This document shows positions 29,448 to 38,335 of a stretch of DNA of 45,190 nt, in pieces (the stretch's first letter is position 1; the number at the start of each line of letters is the position of its first letter). Origin of the DNA: Kocuria tytonicola (GTDB lineage Bacteria > Actinomycetota > Actinomycetes > Actinomycetales > Micrococcaceae); the NCBI RefSeq assembly GCF_003687455.1, contig NZ_PHOA01000006.1, positions 1 through 45,190 on the forward strand, read 5' to 3'. A model generated the notes under the pieces. The model saw only the letters and a list, made by a program, of their open reading frames with translations. It did not search any database and was not told where the DNA came from. A program made the position numbers and the translations under genes.

Positions 29448-31492
29448 GCGGCGGGTTCATCGACGAGTCGGGTCGTGACATCTCCGACATCCGTCCGGAG
29501 TCCCTGCCCGGGGGTGCGGACGCTCTGGAGCTGCTGGATGCGGCGGTCTCCGCCCTGGGCGGTCAGCGCCGCGACGGCCAGCGGTTCATGGCCGCCAAGG
29601 TCGCCGAAGCCCTCGAGACCCGTCGGCACCTGCTCGTGCAGGCGGGCACGGGGACCGGGAAGTCCCTGGCCTATCTCATTCCGGCGCTCCTGCACGCCCG
29701 GTCCTCGGAGAAACCGGTGGTCGTGGCCACGGCCACCCTGGCCCTGCAGAACCAGATCACGGGCCGGGACGTCCCCCGCCTGCTGGACGCCCTCGAGGAC
29801 GAGCTCGACGAGCGCCCGGACGTGGCCCTGCTCAAGGGGCGGTCGAACTACGCGTGCCTCCACAAGGTGGAGGGCGGCTACCCCGAGGACGACGACGCCC
29901 TGTTCTCCGCTCCCGTCGGGGGAGGAAGTGGCACCGAGGCACCCCTGGGCGGACTCGCCCAGCAGGTGCTGCGGCTGCGGGAGTGGGTGGAGACCACCGA
30001 GTCCGGGGACCGGGACGACATCCAGCCCGGTGTCTCGGACGCGGCGTGGCGGCAGGTCTCGGTGACCGCCAAGGAGTGCCTGGGGCGCAAGTGTCCGCTC
30101 GTGGAGCAGTGCTTCGCGGAACGTGCGCGCTCGCAGGCGGGCGAGGCCGACGTGGTCATCACCAACCACGCGCTGCTCGCCATCAACGCCTTCGAGGGGC
30201 TGGCCGTGCTGCCCGAGCACGACGTCGTCGTCGTCGACGAGGCGCACGAGCTGCGGGACCGCGTGACGGGAGCCGTCACGGCCTCCCTGTCCGCCGCCGC
30301 GGTGCGGGCCGCCGCCACGGCCGTGCGCAAGCACACCGCGGCGTCGAGCGACGAGCTGGAGCGCGCGGCGCAGGCCTTCGACAAGGCCTTCGACGACGAC
30401 GAGTCCGGCCTGCTGGCCCGCGGGTTCACCGAGGAGCAGGTCTATGCGGTGCGCGGGGTGCAGGATGCGGCGCGCACCGGCCTCAGCGAGACGAAGGGCG
30501 AGTCCAAGAACGAGGACGCGGGCAGGCACGCCGCGCGCTCACGGCTGTCCGAGCTGCTGGACACGGCGGAGCGGATGCTCTCTGCGGACACCGCCCACGA
30601 CGTCCTGTGGATCTCCCGGGTGGGCCGGTGGAGTCCCACGGAGGGGTACGTGGGGGCGTCGGCGGGGGAACCGGCAACCCTCAACATCGCCCCGCTGAGC
30701 GTGGCGGGCCCGCTGCGGGAGGGGCTGTTCGACGGTCGCACCGTGGTGCTGACCTCCGCCACGCTCGCCGTGGGATCCTCGTTCGCCAGCGTGGCCGGCT
30801 CACTCGGCCTGCAGGGCCCGGGATCACCGTCCTGGCGTGGCGTGGACGTGGGGAGCCCGTTCGACTACCGCCGGCAGGGCATCCTCTACGTGGCCAAGCG
30901 CCTCGCCAAGCCGGGCAGGGGCGTCTCACCGGAGCAGCTCGACGAGCTGCTGGAGCTGCTGGAGGCCTCGGGCGGCGGAGCGCTGGGCCTGTTCTCGTCG
31001 CGCCGCGCGGCGGAGGATGCCGCCGAGGCCCTGCGCGGGCGCACGAACCTGCCCATCCTGTGCCAGGGGGATGCCTCCCTGCCCTCGCTCGTCAAGGACT
31101 TCACGGACGATCCCGCCGCGAGCCTGTTCGGCACCATGAGCCTGTGGCAGGGCGTGGACGTCCCGGGGCACTCGTGCCGCCTGGTGGTCATCGACAGGAT
31201 CCCGTTCCCGCGCCCCGACGATCCCCTCGGCACCGCGCGCACCCGTGCCGCCGAGCGGGCCGGGGGCAACGGGTTCATGACGGTCTCCGCCTCCCACGCG
31301 GCCGTGCGACTCGCGCAGGGTGCCGGGCGGCTGATTCGCGCGAGCGGGGACAGGGGAGTGGTGGCGGTGCTGGACTCCCGCCTGGCCACCGCCCGCTACG
31401 GATCCTTCCTCGCGCGGTCACTGCCGCCGCTGTGGCCCACCACCGACAAGAAGACCGTGCTCGGCGCGCTGGAGCGGCTGAGCGGAGCCTGA
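29444..31492 (+). CDS. dinG: DinG/XPD-type ATP-dependent DNA helicase
   Basis: Superfamily 2, 5'-to-3' helicase with an iron-sulfur cluster. The 682-residue product has Walker A AGTGTGKSL (about 66-74), DEAH (VVVDEAHEL near 263), the C-terminal helicase motifs (LFSSRRAAEDAAE, LWQGVDVPG, QGAGRLIR) and four candidate cluster cysteines between motifs I and II: one in NYACLHK (about 138) and three in CLGRKCPLVEQC (about 212-223). It overlaps hflX by 4 nt (ATGA). Despite the DinG name, no LexA box is visible upstream; it seems to ride on the hflX promoter. Confidence 0.92.
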   Translation: MSGGFIDESGRDISDIRPESLPGGADALELLDAAVSALGGQRRDGQRFMAAKVAEALETRRHLLVQAGTGTGKSLAYLIPALLHARSSEKPVVVATATLALQNQITGRDVPRLLDALEDELDERPDVALLKGRSNYACLHKVEGGYPEDDDALFSAPVGGGSGTEAPLGGLAQQVLRLREWVETTESGDRDDIQPGVSDAAWRQVSVTAKECLGRKCPLVEQCFAERARSQAGEADVVITNHALLAINAFEGLAVLPEHDVVVVDEAHELRDRVTGAVTASLSAAAVRAAATAVRKHTAASSDELERAAQAFDKAFDDDESGLLARGFTEEQVYAVRGVQDAARTGLSETKGESKNEDAGRHAARSRLSELLDTAERMLSADTAHDVLWISRVGRWSPTEGYVGASAGEPATLNIAPLSVAGPLREGLFDGRTVVLTSATLAVGSSFASVAGSLGLQGPGSPSWRGVDVGSPFDYRRQGILYVAKRLAKPGRGVSPEQLDELLELLEASGGGALGLFSSRRAAEDAAEALRGRTNLPILCQGDASLPSLVKDFTDDPAASLFGTMSLWQGVDVPGHSCRLVVIDRIPFPRPDDPLGTARTRAAERAGGNGFMTVSASHAAVRLAQGAGRLIRASGDRGVVAVLDSRLATARYGSFLARSLPPLWPTTDKKTVLGALERLSGA

Positions 31493-31547
31493 GGCGGAAC
31501 CGGACCGGAACCCGCGGGCCGCAGGGGCTGCGCGCGGCGGGGTCCGC

Positions 31548-32291
31548 TCAGAGTGCGCGGAACACGGAGACCACCTTGCCCATGACCGTGGCGTGGTCGC
31601 CGAGGATCGGCTCGTAGCGGGTGTTCTGGGGCAGCAGCCACGTGTGCCCGTCGCGCTGCCGGAAGGTCTTCACGGTGGCCTCGTCGTCCAGGAGCGCGGC
31701 CACGACGTCCCCGTTCTCGGCGGAGTTCTGCTGTCGCACCACCACCCAGTCGCCGTCGCAGATGGCGGCGTCGATCATGGAGTCGCCCGAGACGCGCAGC
31801 ATGAACAGCTGGCCGTGGCCCACGAACTGCCGGGGCAGCGAGTAGACCTCCTCCACGGACTGCTCCGCGGTGATCGGCCCGCCGGCGGCAATGCGCCCCA
31901 CGAGCGGCACGGGCACCATGGCGTCCTCGTCGGAGGTGGTGTGCAGGGCCCTCACGGACGGTTCGGCCGACGACGCCGCCTCCGCTGCCTGGTTCTCGTC
32001 GACACCGAGGTGACGTTCGAGCTCGTCCTGGCTGAGGGGCTTCAGGACCTCCATGGCCCGGGGGCGGCGGGGGTCCCTCCTGAGGTATCCCCACTTCTCG
32101 AGCTGGCCCAGCTGGTGCGTGACGCTGGACAGTGACGCCAGGCCCACGATGTCACCGATCTCGCGCATGGAGGGCGGGTAGCCGCGGGTGGCGATCGAGC
32201 GCTGGACGGCCCCCAGGATCTTGGCCTGCCGCGCACTGAGTGTTCGAACGCGGGTGCCGGGGGTGTGCTGCTGCGGGGAAGTGGTGCTCAC
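31548..32291 (-). CDS. lexA: SOS repressor LexA
   Basis: Self-cleaving repressor of the SOS regulon. The 247-residue product has a winged-helix DNA-binding domain ([18 protein letters not shown] near 38-55), a variable hinge, the cleavage site Ala136-Gly137 in GRIAAGGP, the catalytic Ser171 in SGDSMIDA and Lys208 in EATVKTF. The GTG at 32291 is chosen because AAAGGA lies 8 nt upstream; a longer frame from 32318 has no such site. It diverges from the LysM gene across a 288-nt region with several LexA-like boxes. Confidence 0.97.
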   Translation of the reverse strand: MSTTSPQQHTPGTRVRTLSARQAKILGAVQRSIATRGYPPSMREIGDIVGLASLSSVTHQLGQLEKWGYLRRDPRRPRAMEVLKPLSQDELERHLGVDENQAAEAASSAEPSVRALHTTSDEDAMVPVPLVGRIAAGGPITAEQSVEEVYSLPRQFVGHGQLFMLRVSGDSMIDAAICDGDWVVVRQQNSAENGDVVAALLDDEATVKTFRQRDGHTWLLPQNTRYEPILGDHATVMGKVVSVFRAL

Positions 32292-32340
32292 GTGCGGGGT
32301 CCTTTCACCGTGCCGCACATCGCTGGCTCGCGGGGCGAGC

Positions 32341-32359
32341 AGCGGACGGAGCGTCCGCT
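32341..32359. promoter_or_regulatory. Inverted repeat in the lexA leader region
   Basis: AGCGGAC (32341-32347) and GTCCGCT (32353-32359) form a perfect 7-bp repeat with a 5-nt spacer. It lies 50-68 nt before lexA and may be a leader hairpin. Confidence 0.35.
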
Positions 32360-32431
32360 TATGCGTGTCGGAGACGTGGGGTCGACTATCACCTGTGTGA
32401 CCTCGAGCTTAACCCGGCGGGGCTCACCCGC

Positions 32432-32447
32432 TCAAATATGTGTTCGA
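32432..32447. promoter_or_regulatory. LexA (SOS) box 1 in the lexA-LysM divergent region
   Basis: TCAAATATGTGTTCGA matches TCGAAC-N4-GTTCGA at 10 of 12 arm positions, with one perfect arm (GTTCGA). Its ATGT core is the same as in box 2. Confidence 0.75.
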
Positions 32448-32465
32448 AGTGGACCTCGACAGCAT

Positions 32466-32481
32466 TCGTACATCCGTGCTA
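32466..32481. promoter_or_regulatory. Degenerate LexA-like box between boxes 1 and 2
   Basis: TCGTACATCCGTGCTA matches 9 of 12 arm positions. It overlaps the -10 region of the LysM gene and lies 34 and 33 nt from its neighbours. Confidence 0.4.
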
Positions 32482-32485
32482 GAAC
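32480..32485 (+). promoter_or_regulatory. Putative promoter of the LysM gene
   Basis: TAGAAC as -10, extended by an upstream TGC, with TCGACA at 32456-32461 as -35 (18-nt spacing). A start near 32492 puts LexA box 2 at about +8, a position that would block transcription. Confidence 0.5.
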
Positions 32486-32498
32486 TGAGTCCAAAGAT

Positions 32499-32514
32499 TC
32501 GAAGATGTGTTCTA
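32499..32514. promoter_or_regulatory. LexA (SOS) box 2 in the lexA-LysM divergent region
   Basis: TCGAAGATGTGTTCTA matches 10 of 12 arm positions of TCGAAC-N4-GTTCGA. A further palindrome GTTCGAAC at 32526-32533 contains perfect half-sites but no full box. Confidence 0.78.
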
Positions 32515-32579
32515 AACGCTGAGTTGTTCGAACACCGCCGCCCGGAGGGGCGGTTCCGGTCCGATCCCAGGAGGTAGCC

Positions 32580-32996
32580 ATGACCGCACTCATCATGCCG
32601 AGGTCCGTTCGCCGAGTGACGCTCTCCACCGAACGGGCGGACCGCACTGCCCGGACGGACCGCGCAGTCGGAGCCGCCCGGAGGGGCGGTCTGCACCTGA
32701 CGCGACGCGGTCGCTTCTTCCTGGTCGGTCTGCCGGTGGTCACCGGTGCAGCCGCCCTGCTCGTGGTCGCCGCCGTGTTCCTGTTCCCGTCCACGGTCAA
32801 GGCCTCCACGGGCGCCGTGGGTGCCCCCGTGACCCAGACCGTCACCGTGCAGCCGCGGCAGACCCTGTGGGACATCGCCCGTGAGGCGGACCCGGAGCGT
32901 GACACCCGTGAGGTCGTGAACGACATCGCCGAGCTCAACGGCCTGACCTCGCCGGCCCTCACCTCGGGCCAGGTCCTCGAGGTCCCCGCTCGCTAG
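32580..32996 (+). CDS. LysM-domain membrane protein, candidate SOS division inhibitor (YneA/Rv2719c/DivS-like)
   Basis: The 138-residue product has a basic, Arg/Thr-rich cytoplasmic N-terminus (1-45), one transmembrane segment (about 48-70) and an extracytoplasmic LysM domain (about 85-137: VTVQPRQTLWDIAREAD, then LEVPAR), predicted to bind peptidoglycan. It has the best Shine-Dalgarno in the window, AGGAGGT at 32569-32575. In Bacillus, mycobacteria and corynebacteria, the gene divergent from lexA is an SOS-induced division suppressor of this build. Together with the LexA boxes, this makes a damage-checkpoint role the best inference; activity is not proven. Confidence 0.88.
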   Translation: MTALIMPRSVRRVTLSTERADRTARTDRAVGAARRGGLHLTRRGRFFLVGLPVVTGAAALLVVAAVFLFPSTVKASTGAVGAPVTQTVTVQPRQTLWDIAREADPERDTREVVNDIAELNGLTSPALTSGQVLEVPAR

Positions 32997-33027
32997 GTCC
33001 GCACGGACGCTGGGCGGCAGGGGTCGT

Positions 33028-33033
33028 TAGACT
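33028..33033 (+). promoter_or_regulatory. Putative leaderless -10 box for hisC
   Basis: TAGACT ends exactly 6 nt before the GTG at 33040, and no Shine-Dalgarno is present. Confidence 0.6.
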
Positions 33034-33039
33034 GGATCG

Positions 33040-34143
33040 GTGAACTCACCTGCCGATCCCCTGGCCACCCTCCCGCTGCGCGACGACCTGCGGGGCATGT
33101 CCCCGTACGGTGCTCCCCAGCTGCAGGTGGAGGTGGCGCTGAACACCAACGAGAACACCCACCCGGTGCCCGCGGACGTGGTGGACGCCATCGGGGAGCG
33201 CGTCCGCAGCGTGGCGGCCCAGCTCAACCGGTACCCGGACCGTGACTTCACGGAGCTGCGCCGCGCACTGGCGAACTACCTGGGGCACGGGCTCACCGAG
33301 CAGAACATCTGGGCCGCCAACGGCTCCAACGAGATCCTGCAGCAGATCCTGCAGGCGTTCGGCGGACCCGGGCGGTCTGTCCTGAGCTTCGTCCCCACCT
33401 ACTCCATGTACCCGTTGCTGGCACTCGGGACGGGCACGGAGTTCATTGCCGGTCGTCGTGAGCCCGACTTCTCCCTGGGCGCGGAGTCCGCCGCTCGGCA
33501 GGTCGCCGAGCACGCGCCCGCCGTCGTGTTCCTGTGCTCACCCAACAACCCCACCGGGACCGCGCTGGACCTGGACGTGGTGGACGCGGTGTACGAGGCT
33601 GGCGAGGCCCACAGCACCGTGGTCGTGGTGGACGAGGCGTACGCGGAGTTCTCCCGTTCGGGGACACCCTCTGCCTTGACGCTGCTGGAGGGCCGTCCGA
33701 GGCTCGTCGTGTCACGCACCATGAGCAAGGCGTTCGCCCTCGCCGGAGCACGGCTGGGGTACTTCGCGGCAGCCGCCCCCGTGGCGGACGCCATGCGTCT
33801 GGTCCGCCTGCCGTACCACCTGTCGTCGGTCACGCAGGCCACCGCTCTGGCGGCGCTGGAGCACCACGAGTCGCTGCTCGCCACCGTCGAGGAGATCAAG
33901 ACGCAGCGCGACCGGATCGTCGCCGAGCTGGCCGCCCTGGGGCTCACACCCGCCACCTCCGACTCCAACTTCGTGTTCTTCGCCTGCGGCCAGGATGCCC
34001 CCACCCTGTGGCAGGGTCTGCTGGACGAGGGCGTTCTCGTGCGTGACGTGGGCATTCCCGGTCACCTGCGCGTCACGGCGGGCACCGAGGCGGAGACCAC
34101 CGCGTTCCTCACGGCGGTGCGGGCGTGTCTCCACCGCGAATGA
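33040..34143 (+). CDS. hisC: Histidinol-phosphate aminotransferase
   Basis: PLP-dependent transamination of imidazole acetol phosphate in histidine synthesis. The 367-residue product has [10 protein letters not shown] near the N-terminus, [20 protein letters not shown] and the PLP-lysine segment [17 protein letters not shown] (Lys230). The GTG start agrees with the leaderless box. hisD, often directly upstream in this group, is not in the window; the LysM gene occupies that place. Confidence 0.95.
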   Translation: MNSPADPLATLPLRDDLRGMSPYGAPQLQVEVALNTNENTHPVPADVVDAIGERVRSVAAQLNRYPDRDFTELRRALANYLGHGLTEQNIWAANGSNEILQQILQAFGGPGRSVLSFVPTYSMYPLLALGTGTEFIAGRREPDFSLGAESAARQVAEHAPAVVFLCSPNNPTGTALDLDVVDAVYEAGEAHSTVVVVDEAYAEFSRSGTPSALTLLEGRPRLVVSRTMSKAFALAGARLGYFAAAAPVADAMRLVRLPYHLSSVTQATALAALEHHESLLATVEEIKTQRDRIVAELAALGLTPATSDSNFVFFACGQDAPTLWQGLLDEGVLVRDVGIPGHLRVTAGTEAETTAFLTAVRACLHRE

Positions 34144-34149
34144 CCGCAA

Positions 34150-34192
34150 CAGGCCGCGGGAGCCGCAAGGTGCGGCCCTGCGTGCCGGCCTG
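34150..34192 (+). terminator. Structured hairpin between hisC and hisB
   Basis: A perfect 6-bp hairpin (34162-34167 with 34171-34176, loop AGG) is enclosed by a 7-bp outer helix (34150-34156 with 34186-34192). It lies right after the hisC stop and before the hisB -10, so hisC may be a separate transcript. Confidence 0.5.
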
Positions 34193-34211
34193 GGTCGGGC
34201 GTGAGCGCACC

Positions 34212-34217
34212 TAGACT
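34212..34217 (+). promoter_or_regulatory. Putative -10 box for hisB
   Basis: TAGACT, with a leader of about 48 nt to the ATG at 34272 that carries GAGGAGA at 34254-34260. Confidence 0.55.
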
Positions 34218-34271
34218 GGACATCCCGCCGCAACGACGGCGCGAAGGCACCCCGAGGAGAGACCGCCACAC

Positions 34272-34889
34272 ATGAGCGCGAACGAGAAAGCCCGCACCGC
34301 CACGGTGGAGCGCGCCACGAGCGAGTCCACCGTGCGCGTGAGCCTGGACCTGGACGGCACGGGTAGATCCCGCATCCGCACCACGGTGCCGTTCTTCGAC
34401 CACATGCTCACCGCCCTGTCGAGGCACTCGATGATCGATCTGGACGTCGAGGCGAGTGGTGACACGCACGTGGACGTGCACCACACGGTCGAGGACACCG
34501 CGATCGTGATCGGAGAGGCGCTCGCCCGCGCCCTGGGGGACAAGCGGGGCATCCGTCGGTTCGGGCAGGCCACCGTGCCCCTGGACGAGGCCCTCGCCTC
34601 GGCCGTGGTGGACGTCTCCGGGCGGCCGTACGTGGTCCACACCGGTGAGCCGGAGGGGCAGCAGTACCACCTGATCGGCGGTCACTTCACAGGGTCCATG
34701 ACCCGCCACGTCCTGGAGTCCCTGGCCCACCACGCCCAGCTGTGCCTGCACGTGGAGCTGATCCGGGGGCGCGATCCGCACCACATCGTCGAGGCCCAGT
34801 TCAAGGCCCTGGCCCGCGCGCTGCGCGAGGCCGTGGAGCCCGATCCCCGTGCGGCGGGGGTCATCCCGTCCACCAAGGGCGCACTGTGA
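34272..34889 (+). CDS. hisB: Imidazoleglycerol-phosphate dehydratase
   Basis: Dehydrates imidazole glycerol phosphate. The 205-residue, monofunctional product has the metal-binding repeats [13 protein letters not shown] and [12 protein letters not shown], then [16 protein letters not shown] and the C-terminal [18 protein letters not shown]. There is no phosphatase domain, so histidinol phosphatase must be elsewhere. Its stop overlaps the hisH ATG (TGATG). Confidence 0.96.
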   Translation: MSANEKARTATVERATSESTVRVSLDLDGTGRSRIRTTVPFFDHMLTALSRHSMIDLDVEASGDTHVDVHHTVEDTAIVIGEALARALGDKRGIRRFGQATVPLDEALASAVVDVSGRPYVVHTGEPEGQQYHLIGGHFTGSMTRHVLESLAHHAQLCLHVELIRGRDPHHIVEAQFKALARALREAVEPDPRAAGVIPSTKGAL

Positions 34890-35602
34890 TGCCGGGACGC
34901 CCCGCGGCGGCAACGGTGCCGAGCGTCGTCGTGCTGGACTACGGTGCGGGCAACGTCCGCTCCGCCGTGCGGGCACTGGAGGCGGCGGGCGCGAACGTGC
35001 TGCTGAGTGCGGAGCCCCGCGACGTCCTGGAGGCCGACGGTCTCGTGGTGCCCGGCGTGGGCGCGTTCGAGGCCGTGATGGAGGGGCTGCGTGGGGTGGA
35101 CGCCCCCCGGCTGATCGACCGAAGGCTCAGCGGCGGGCGCCCCGTCCTGGGGATCTGCGTGGGACTGCAGGTGATGTTCGACTCCGGTGTGGAGCACGGC
35201 CGTGAGTCCGAGGGCCTGGGCCAGTGGCCCGGCACCGTGGAGCGGCTGGCCGCGCCCGTGGTCCCGCACATGGGGTGGAACACGGTCCGCCCTCCCGAGG
35301 GTTCCGTGCTGTTCCGGGGCATCGAGGACGAGCGCTTCTACTTCGTGCACTCCTACGGGGTGCAGGAATGGGCGTTCGACCAGAGCATCCAGCACATGGC
35401 GCCGCCGGCCGTCACGTGGGCCGAGCACGGCGCACCCTTCGTGGCCGCGGTGGAGAACGGCCCGCTCAGCGCCACCCAGTTCCACCCCGAGAAGTCCTCG
35501 CACGCGGGCATCGCCCTGCTCCGCAACTGGATCGCCACCCTGCCCCGCACGGGTCGCCTGGACCACCGCTTCGCAGACCCCGCGCAGGAGAGCACCTCAT
35601 GA
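34889..35602 (+). CDS. hisH: Imidazole glycerol phosphate synthase, glutamine amidotransferase subunit
   Basis: Class I glutaminase supplying ammonia to HisF. The 237-residue product has the nucleophile Cys90 in [12 protein letters not shown] and the His-Glu pair in TQFHPEKS near 198, plus [13 protein letters not shown] at the N-terminus. The ATG at 34889 overlaps the hisB stop. hisF is not in the window. The stop overlaps the next small gene by 4 nt. Confidence 0.96.
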   Translation: MPGRPAAATVPSVVVLDYGAGNVRSAVRALEAAGANVLLSAEPRDVLEADGLVVPGVGAFEAVMEGLRGVDAPRLIDRRLSGGRPVLGICVGLQVMFDSGVEHGRESEGLGQWPGTVERLAAPVVPHMGWNTVRPPEGSVLFRGIEDERFYFVHSYGVQEWAFDQSIQHMAPPAVTWAEHGAPFVAAVENGPLSATQFHPEKSSHAGIALLRNWIATLPRTGRLDHRFADPAQESTS

Positions 35603-35760
35603 CCGCATCCGTCCTGGTCCTCGTGGCCGGAGCCTTCTTCGTGGGCGGTGCCATCTCGTTCGCCCAGCAGCGCAAGCCGCTGTGGTCCGTGGTGCTGCTG
35701 GGCGTGCTCGCCGCGGCACTGATCGGCTACGGCGCGTACTCGTGGTTCGTGAGCGTCTGA
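35599..35760 (+). CDS. Small two-helix membrane protein in the his cluster
   Basis: A 53-residue product beginning [17 protein letters not shown] and ending YSWFVSV, almost wholly two transmembrane helices (about 4-21 and 28-48) joined by QQRKPLW. The ATG overlaps the hisH stop (ATGA) and CAGGAG lies just upstream. I do not recognise a family. The tight coupling argues for a real gene rather than chance. Confidence 0.78.
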   Translation: MTASVLVLVAGAFFVGGAISFAQQRKPLWSVVLLGVLAAALIGYGAYSWFVSV

Positions 35761-35830
35761 CGGACCCCGGTGGGCCGTGCCCGGCCCACCCGACCATCGT
35801 CGCGCGCGCAGCGCGCACAGGAGGAGACAC

Positions 35831-36580
35831 ATGAACGACACCACCGGCCGCCGGCTCGAGCTGCTTCCCGCCGTGGACGTCCAGGGCGGACAGGCCGTCC
35901 GACTGGTCCAGGGCGAGGCGGGTTCGGAGACCGGCTACGGAGACCCGCTCGAGGCCGCGCGCGCCTGGCAGGATGCCGGCGCGCAGTGGCTGCACCTCGT
36001 GGACCTGGATGCCGCGTTCGGGCGCGGGGACAACATCGAGGTCCTGCGCGGCGTCGCCGAGAACCTCGACCTGAAGATCGAGATGTCCGGGGGCATCAGG
36101 GACGACGAGTCCCTCGAACGGGTGCTGTCCCTGCGCCCCGCACGGATCAACCTCGGCACGGCGGCGCTGGAGAACCCCGAGTGGACCCACCGCGTGATCG
36201 CCGAGCACGGCGACCTGATCGCCGTGGGCCTGGACGTGCGGGGCACCACGCTCGCGGCGCGCGGCTGGACGCGTGACGGCGGGGACCTCTGGGAGGTCCT
36301 GGACCGTCTCGAGGCGGACGGCTGCGCCCGCTACGTGGTCACGGACGTCACCAAGGACGGTACTCTGCGCGGGCCCAACACCGAGCTGCTCGCCGAGGTG
36401 GCGCGCCGCACGGACAAGCCCGTGGTGGCCTCGGGCGGCATCTCGTCCCTCGAGGACATCGCGGCCCTGCGCGAGCTCGTCCCCGCGGGTGTGGAGGGAG
36501 CCATCGTGGGCAAGGCGCTCTACGCGGGCAGGTTCACGCTCGCCGAGGCGCTGGACGTCGCGGGGCGCCCGGGTGCCTGA
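35831..36580 (+). CDS. hisA: Phosphoribosyl isomerase A (HisA/PriA)
   Basis: TIM-barrel isomerase of ProFAR in histidine synthesis. The 249-residue product has catalytic Asp16 in [26 protein letters not shown], the phosphate-binding SGGIRDD and GGISSLEDI, and the second acid in [13 protein letters not shown] at 35831 follows GAGGAG by 4 nt. In many actinobacteria this protein (PriA) also acts as TrpF; the window gives no evidence on whether a separate trpF exists. Confidence 0.94.
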   Translation: MNDTTGRRLELLPAVDVQGGQAVRLVQGEAGSETGYGDPLEAARAWQDAGAQWLHLVDLDAAFGRGDNIEVLRGVAENLDLKIEMSGGIRDDESLERVLSLRPARINLGTAALENPEWTHRVIAEHGDLIAVGLDVRGTTLAARGWTRDGGDLWEVLDRLEADGCARYVVTDVTKDGTLRGPNTELLAEVARRTDKPVVASGGISSLEDIAALRELVPAGVEGAIVGKALYAGRFTLAEALDVAGRPGA

Positions 36581-37448
36581 GCAGGACAGCTCCGACCACG
36601 ACGCCGCTCGGGCCCTCCCGCCGCACATCGCGGCGCAGCTGCGCTCCGCGGGCGGTCCCGCGGACACGGGCGGCCAGGCCTGGGAGGGGCGCAACCTGGG
36701 GGAGGGCACGAGCCACACGCACCAGTTCCCGGAGGACGACGGCGCCGCGGCCCCCGCTCTCGGCCGCGCGCTCACCGCGTGGCGCGAGGGGCACGCCCCG
36801 GAGGACGAGGTGGTGGCCGCACTGTCCGGGGTGCGCGTGTTCGTGCCGATCATCGCCCAGGTCTCCCGCTCGCACATCACCGAGGACGGGTTGGTCTCCG
36901 ACAAGGAGGCGGACATGGCCCTGGTGAGCCTCCAGGCCTCGGACGGGCGCAAGGCCCTGCCCGTGTTCACCTCCACGGAGACCCTGCGGGCGTGGAACGC
37001 ACAGGCCCGTCCGGTGGCGGCGGACTTCCGGCGCGCCGCGCTCTCGGCCGTGCAGGACGGATCCGCCCTGCTGGTCCTGGACCCCGGCGCGGATCCGGCG
37101 TTCGTGGTGCGGCGGCCCGCGGTGTGGGCCGTGGCGCAGGGGCGCGGCTGGACGCCCTCGTACCGGGACTTCGCGGTGGACGACGCCGTGACCCGGGCGG
37201 CGCTGGGCCTGCCCGGGGTCGTCTCCGCACTCGCCGCGCCGGGCAGCGGTGTGCACGCCGTGCGCCACGACGGCACGGTCCTGACGGGGGGAGGGGAGGG
37301 GCCCGAGCTCGTCGTCTCCCTGCAGCTGCGCCCCGGGCTGGCCCAGGAGGACGTGGACGCGTCCGTGCGGCAGTTCCAGCAGGCCCTCGCGGCGCAGCCG
37401 GTCATGGCCGAGAACGTGGACTCGATCCGGGTGCGGCTGACCGCCTGA
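36573..37448 (+). CDS. SseB-like N-terminal domain protein
   Basis: A 291-residue protein of the SseB-type family that often follows hisA in actinobacteria; function unknown. Recognisable parts are [10 protein letters not shown], a stretch with [20 protein letters not shown] (about 112-131), then [20 protein letters not shown]. The GTG at 36573 overlaps hisA by 8 nt; the first 60 residues are variable. No catalytic residues are evident. Confidence 0.85.
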   Translation: MPEQDSSDHDAARALPPHIAAQLRSAGGPADTGGQAWEGRNLGEGTSHTHQFPEDDGAAAPALGRALTAWREGHAPEDEVVAALSGVRVFVPIIAQVSRSHITEDGLVSDKEADMALVSLQASDGRKALPVFTSTETLRAWNAQARPVAADFRRAALSAVQDGSALLVLDPGADPAFVVRRPAVWAVAQGRGWTPSYRDFAVDDAVTRAALGLPGVVSALAAPGSGVHAVRHDGTVLTGGGEGPELVVSLQLRPGLAQEDVDASVRQFQQALAAQPVMAENVDSIRVRLTA

Positions 37449-37515
37449 GCGCCTCACCCGCACCCCCGTGCAGGCACGGGCGGCCACGACCGTGTCGTAG
37501 AACCAGCGCAGACCT

Positions 37516-37543
37516 CGGTCGCGTTCGCGGGCGGGAGCGACCG
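37516..37543. terminator. Possible bidirectional terminator
   Basis: CGGTCGC (37516-37522) and GCGACCG (37537-37543) form a 7-bp stem with a 14-nt loop between the convergent SseB-like and DUF1844 genes. Confidence 0.45.
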
Positions 37544-37560
37544 GCCGCGGAGCTGCCGCC

Positions 37561-38013
37561 TCAGCCGTAGACGGGGCCGGTGAACTTCTCGCCCGGTCCC
37601 GCACCGGGGGCGTCCGGGAACGGGGAGGCCTCGCGGAACGCGAGCTGGAGGGACTTCAGGCCGTCGCGCAGCGGCCCGGCGTGCTGGGCCCCGATCTCCG
37701 GGGCGGCGGCCGTGACGAATCCGGCCAGAGCGGTGATGAGCTTGCGGGCCTCGTCAAGGTCCTTCAGCTCCTCCGCGTCCTCACCGGCCGCGAGCCCGCA
37801 CTTCACGGCGGCGGCGCTCATGAGGTGCACCGCCGCGGTGGTGATGACCTCCACCGCCGGCACCTCGGCGATGTCGCGCATCTGGGCGCTGACCACCTCG
37901 ACCGTCTCGTCGGGCAGGTCCTCGGGCGCGGTGGCCGACGGCCCACCGTGGGCGTCCCGGGTGGAGGGGGCGGAGGGGAACTCGAAGCGCTCGGAGCGCG
38001 GCTGATCGGACAT
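37561..38013 (-). CDS. DUF1844 domain protein
   Basis: A 150-residue protein of unknown function, commonly encoded divergently from infC in actinobacteria. The core (about 55-130) runs AVEVITTAAVHLMSAAAV, then EDAEELKDLDEARKLITAL. It is largely helical with an acidic Pro/Ser-rich lead. The ATG at 38013 lies exactly 6 nt from a TACAGT box, so it should be leaderless; a longer frame to 38139 is not supported. Confidence 0.88.
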   Translation of the reverse strand: MSDQPRSERFEFPSAPSTRDAHGGPSATAPEDLPDETVEVVSAQMRDIAEVPAVEVITTAAVHLMSAAAVKCGLAAGEDAEELKDLDEARKLITALAGFVTAAAPEIGAQHAGPLRDGLKSLQLAFREASPFPDAPGAGPGEKFTGPVYG

Positions 38014-38019
38014 GCTCCC

Positions 38020-38025
38020 ACTGTA
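38020..38025 (-). promoter_or_regulatory. Putative leaderless -10 box for the DUF1844 gene
   Basis: TACAGT on the minus strand, exactly 6 nt before the ATG at 38013. It diverges from the infC promoter about 70 nt away. Confidence 0.6.
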
Positions 38026-38093
38026 GAACAGGGGAGCCGAGGCCACAGAGCAGTCCGGGCGGCGCCCGGTGGCGCCACGGTGCGGGGATGCGC

Positions 38094-38099
38094 TACCAT
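38094..38099 (+). promoter_or_regulatory. Putative -10 box for the infC operon
   Basis: TACCAT, with +1 expected near 38106. The whole 322-nt gene-free stretch 38014-38335 holds this promoter, the divergent DUF1844 promoter and the infC leader. Confidence 0.55.
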
Positions 38100-38105
38100 G
38101 GCTGG

Positions 38106-38335
38106 CAGTGTGCAAGCGGAGGAGACTCCCACCCGTCACCGCCCGTTCCGGACCAGTTCCGAGGACACCAGGTGCTCGGGTCAGAGACCGAACGGTCGTG
38201 CCGGGTTGCCGGGGCAGATCGAGTCATCGGTCCCAGTGTGGTTTCCAGCCTCCGCTCGCGCGTGCCGCAGCGGAGGTTTTTTCGTTGCGGTCCCGTCCGA
38301 ACCACGGGGAAACCCACGAACATCAGGAGATCGGC
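38106..38335 (+). ncRNA. infC leader with attenuator (L20-leader-like candidate)
   Basis: Roughly 230 nt of structured leader. AGCGGAGG at 38115-38122 is an exact copy of the 3' arm of the terminator at 38269-38276, so it can pair with the 5' arm (38249-38256) as an antiterminator. The same segment can fold locally as GGAG-GAGA-CTCC (38118-38129), a helix with a GNRA-type loop. Smaller helices lie at 38159-38179 and 38186-38197. In Bacillus the infC-rpmI-rplT operon is controlled by L20 through leader termination; that L20 acts here is inference. Confidence 0.6.
38249..38282 (+). terminator. Intrinsic terminator inside the infC leader
   Basis: CCTCCGCT (38249-38256) pairs perfectly with AGCGGAGG (38269-38276), with three more inner pairs, and is followed at once by TTTTTT (38277-38282). 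It is the only hairpin plus T-tract of this quality that I see in the window, and it sits between the infC promoter and its start codon. Confidence 0.82.
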
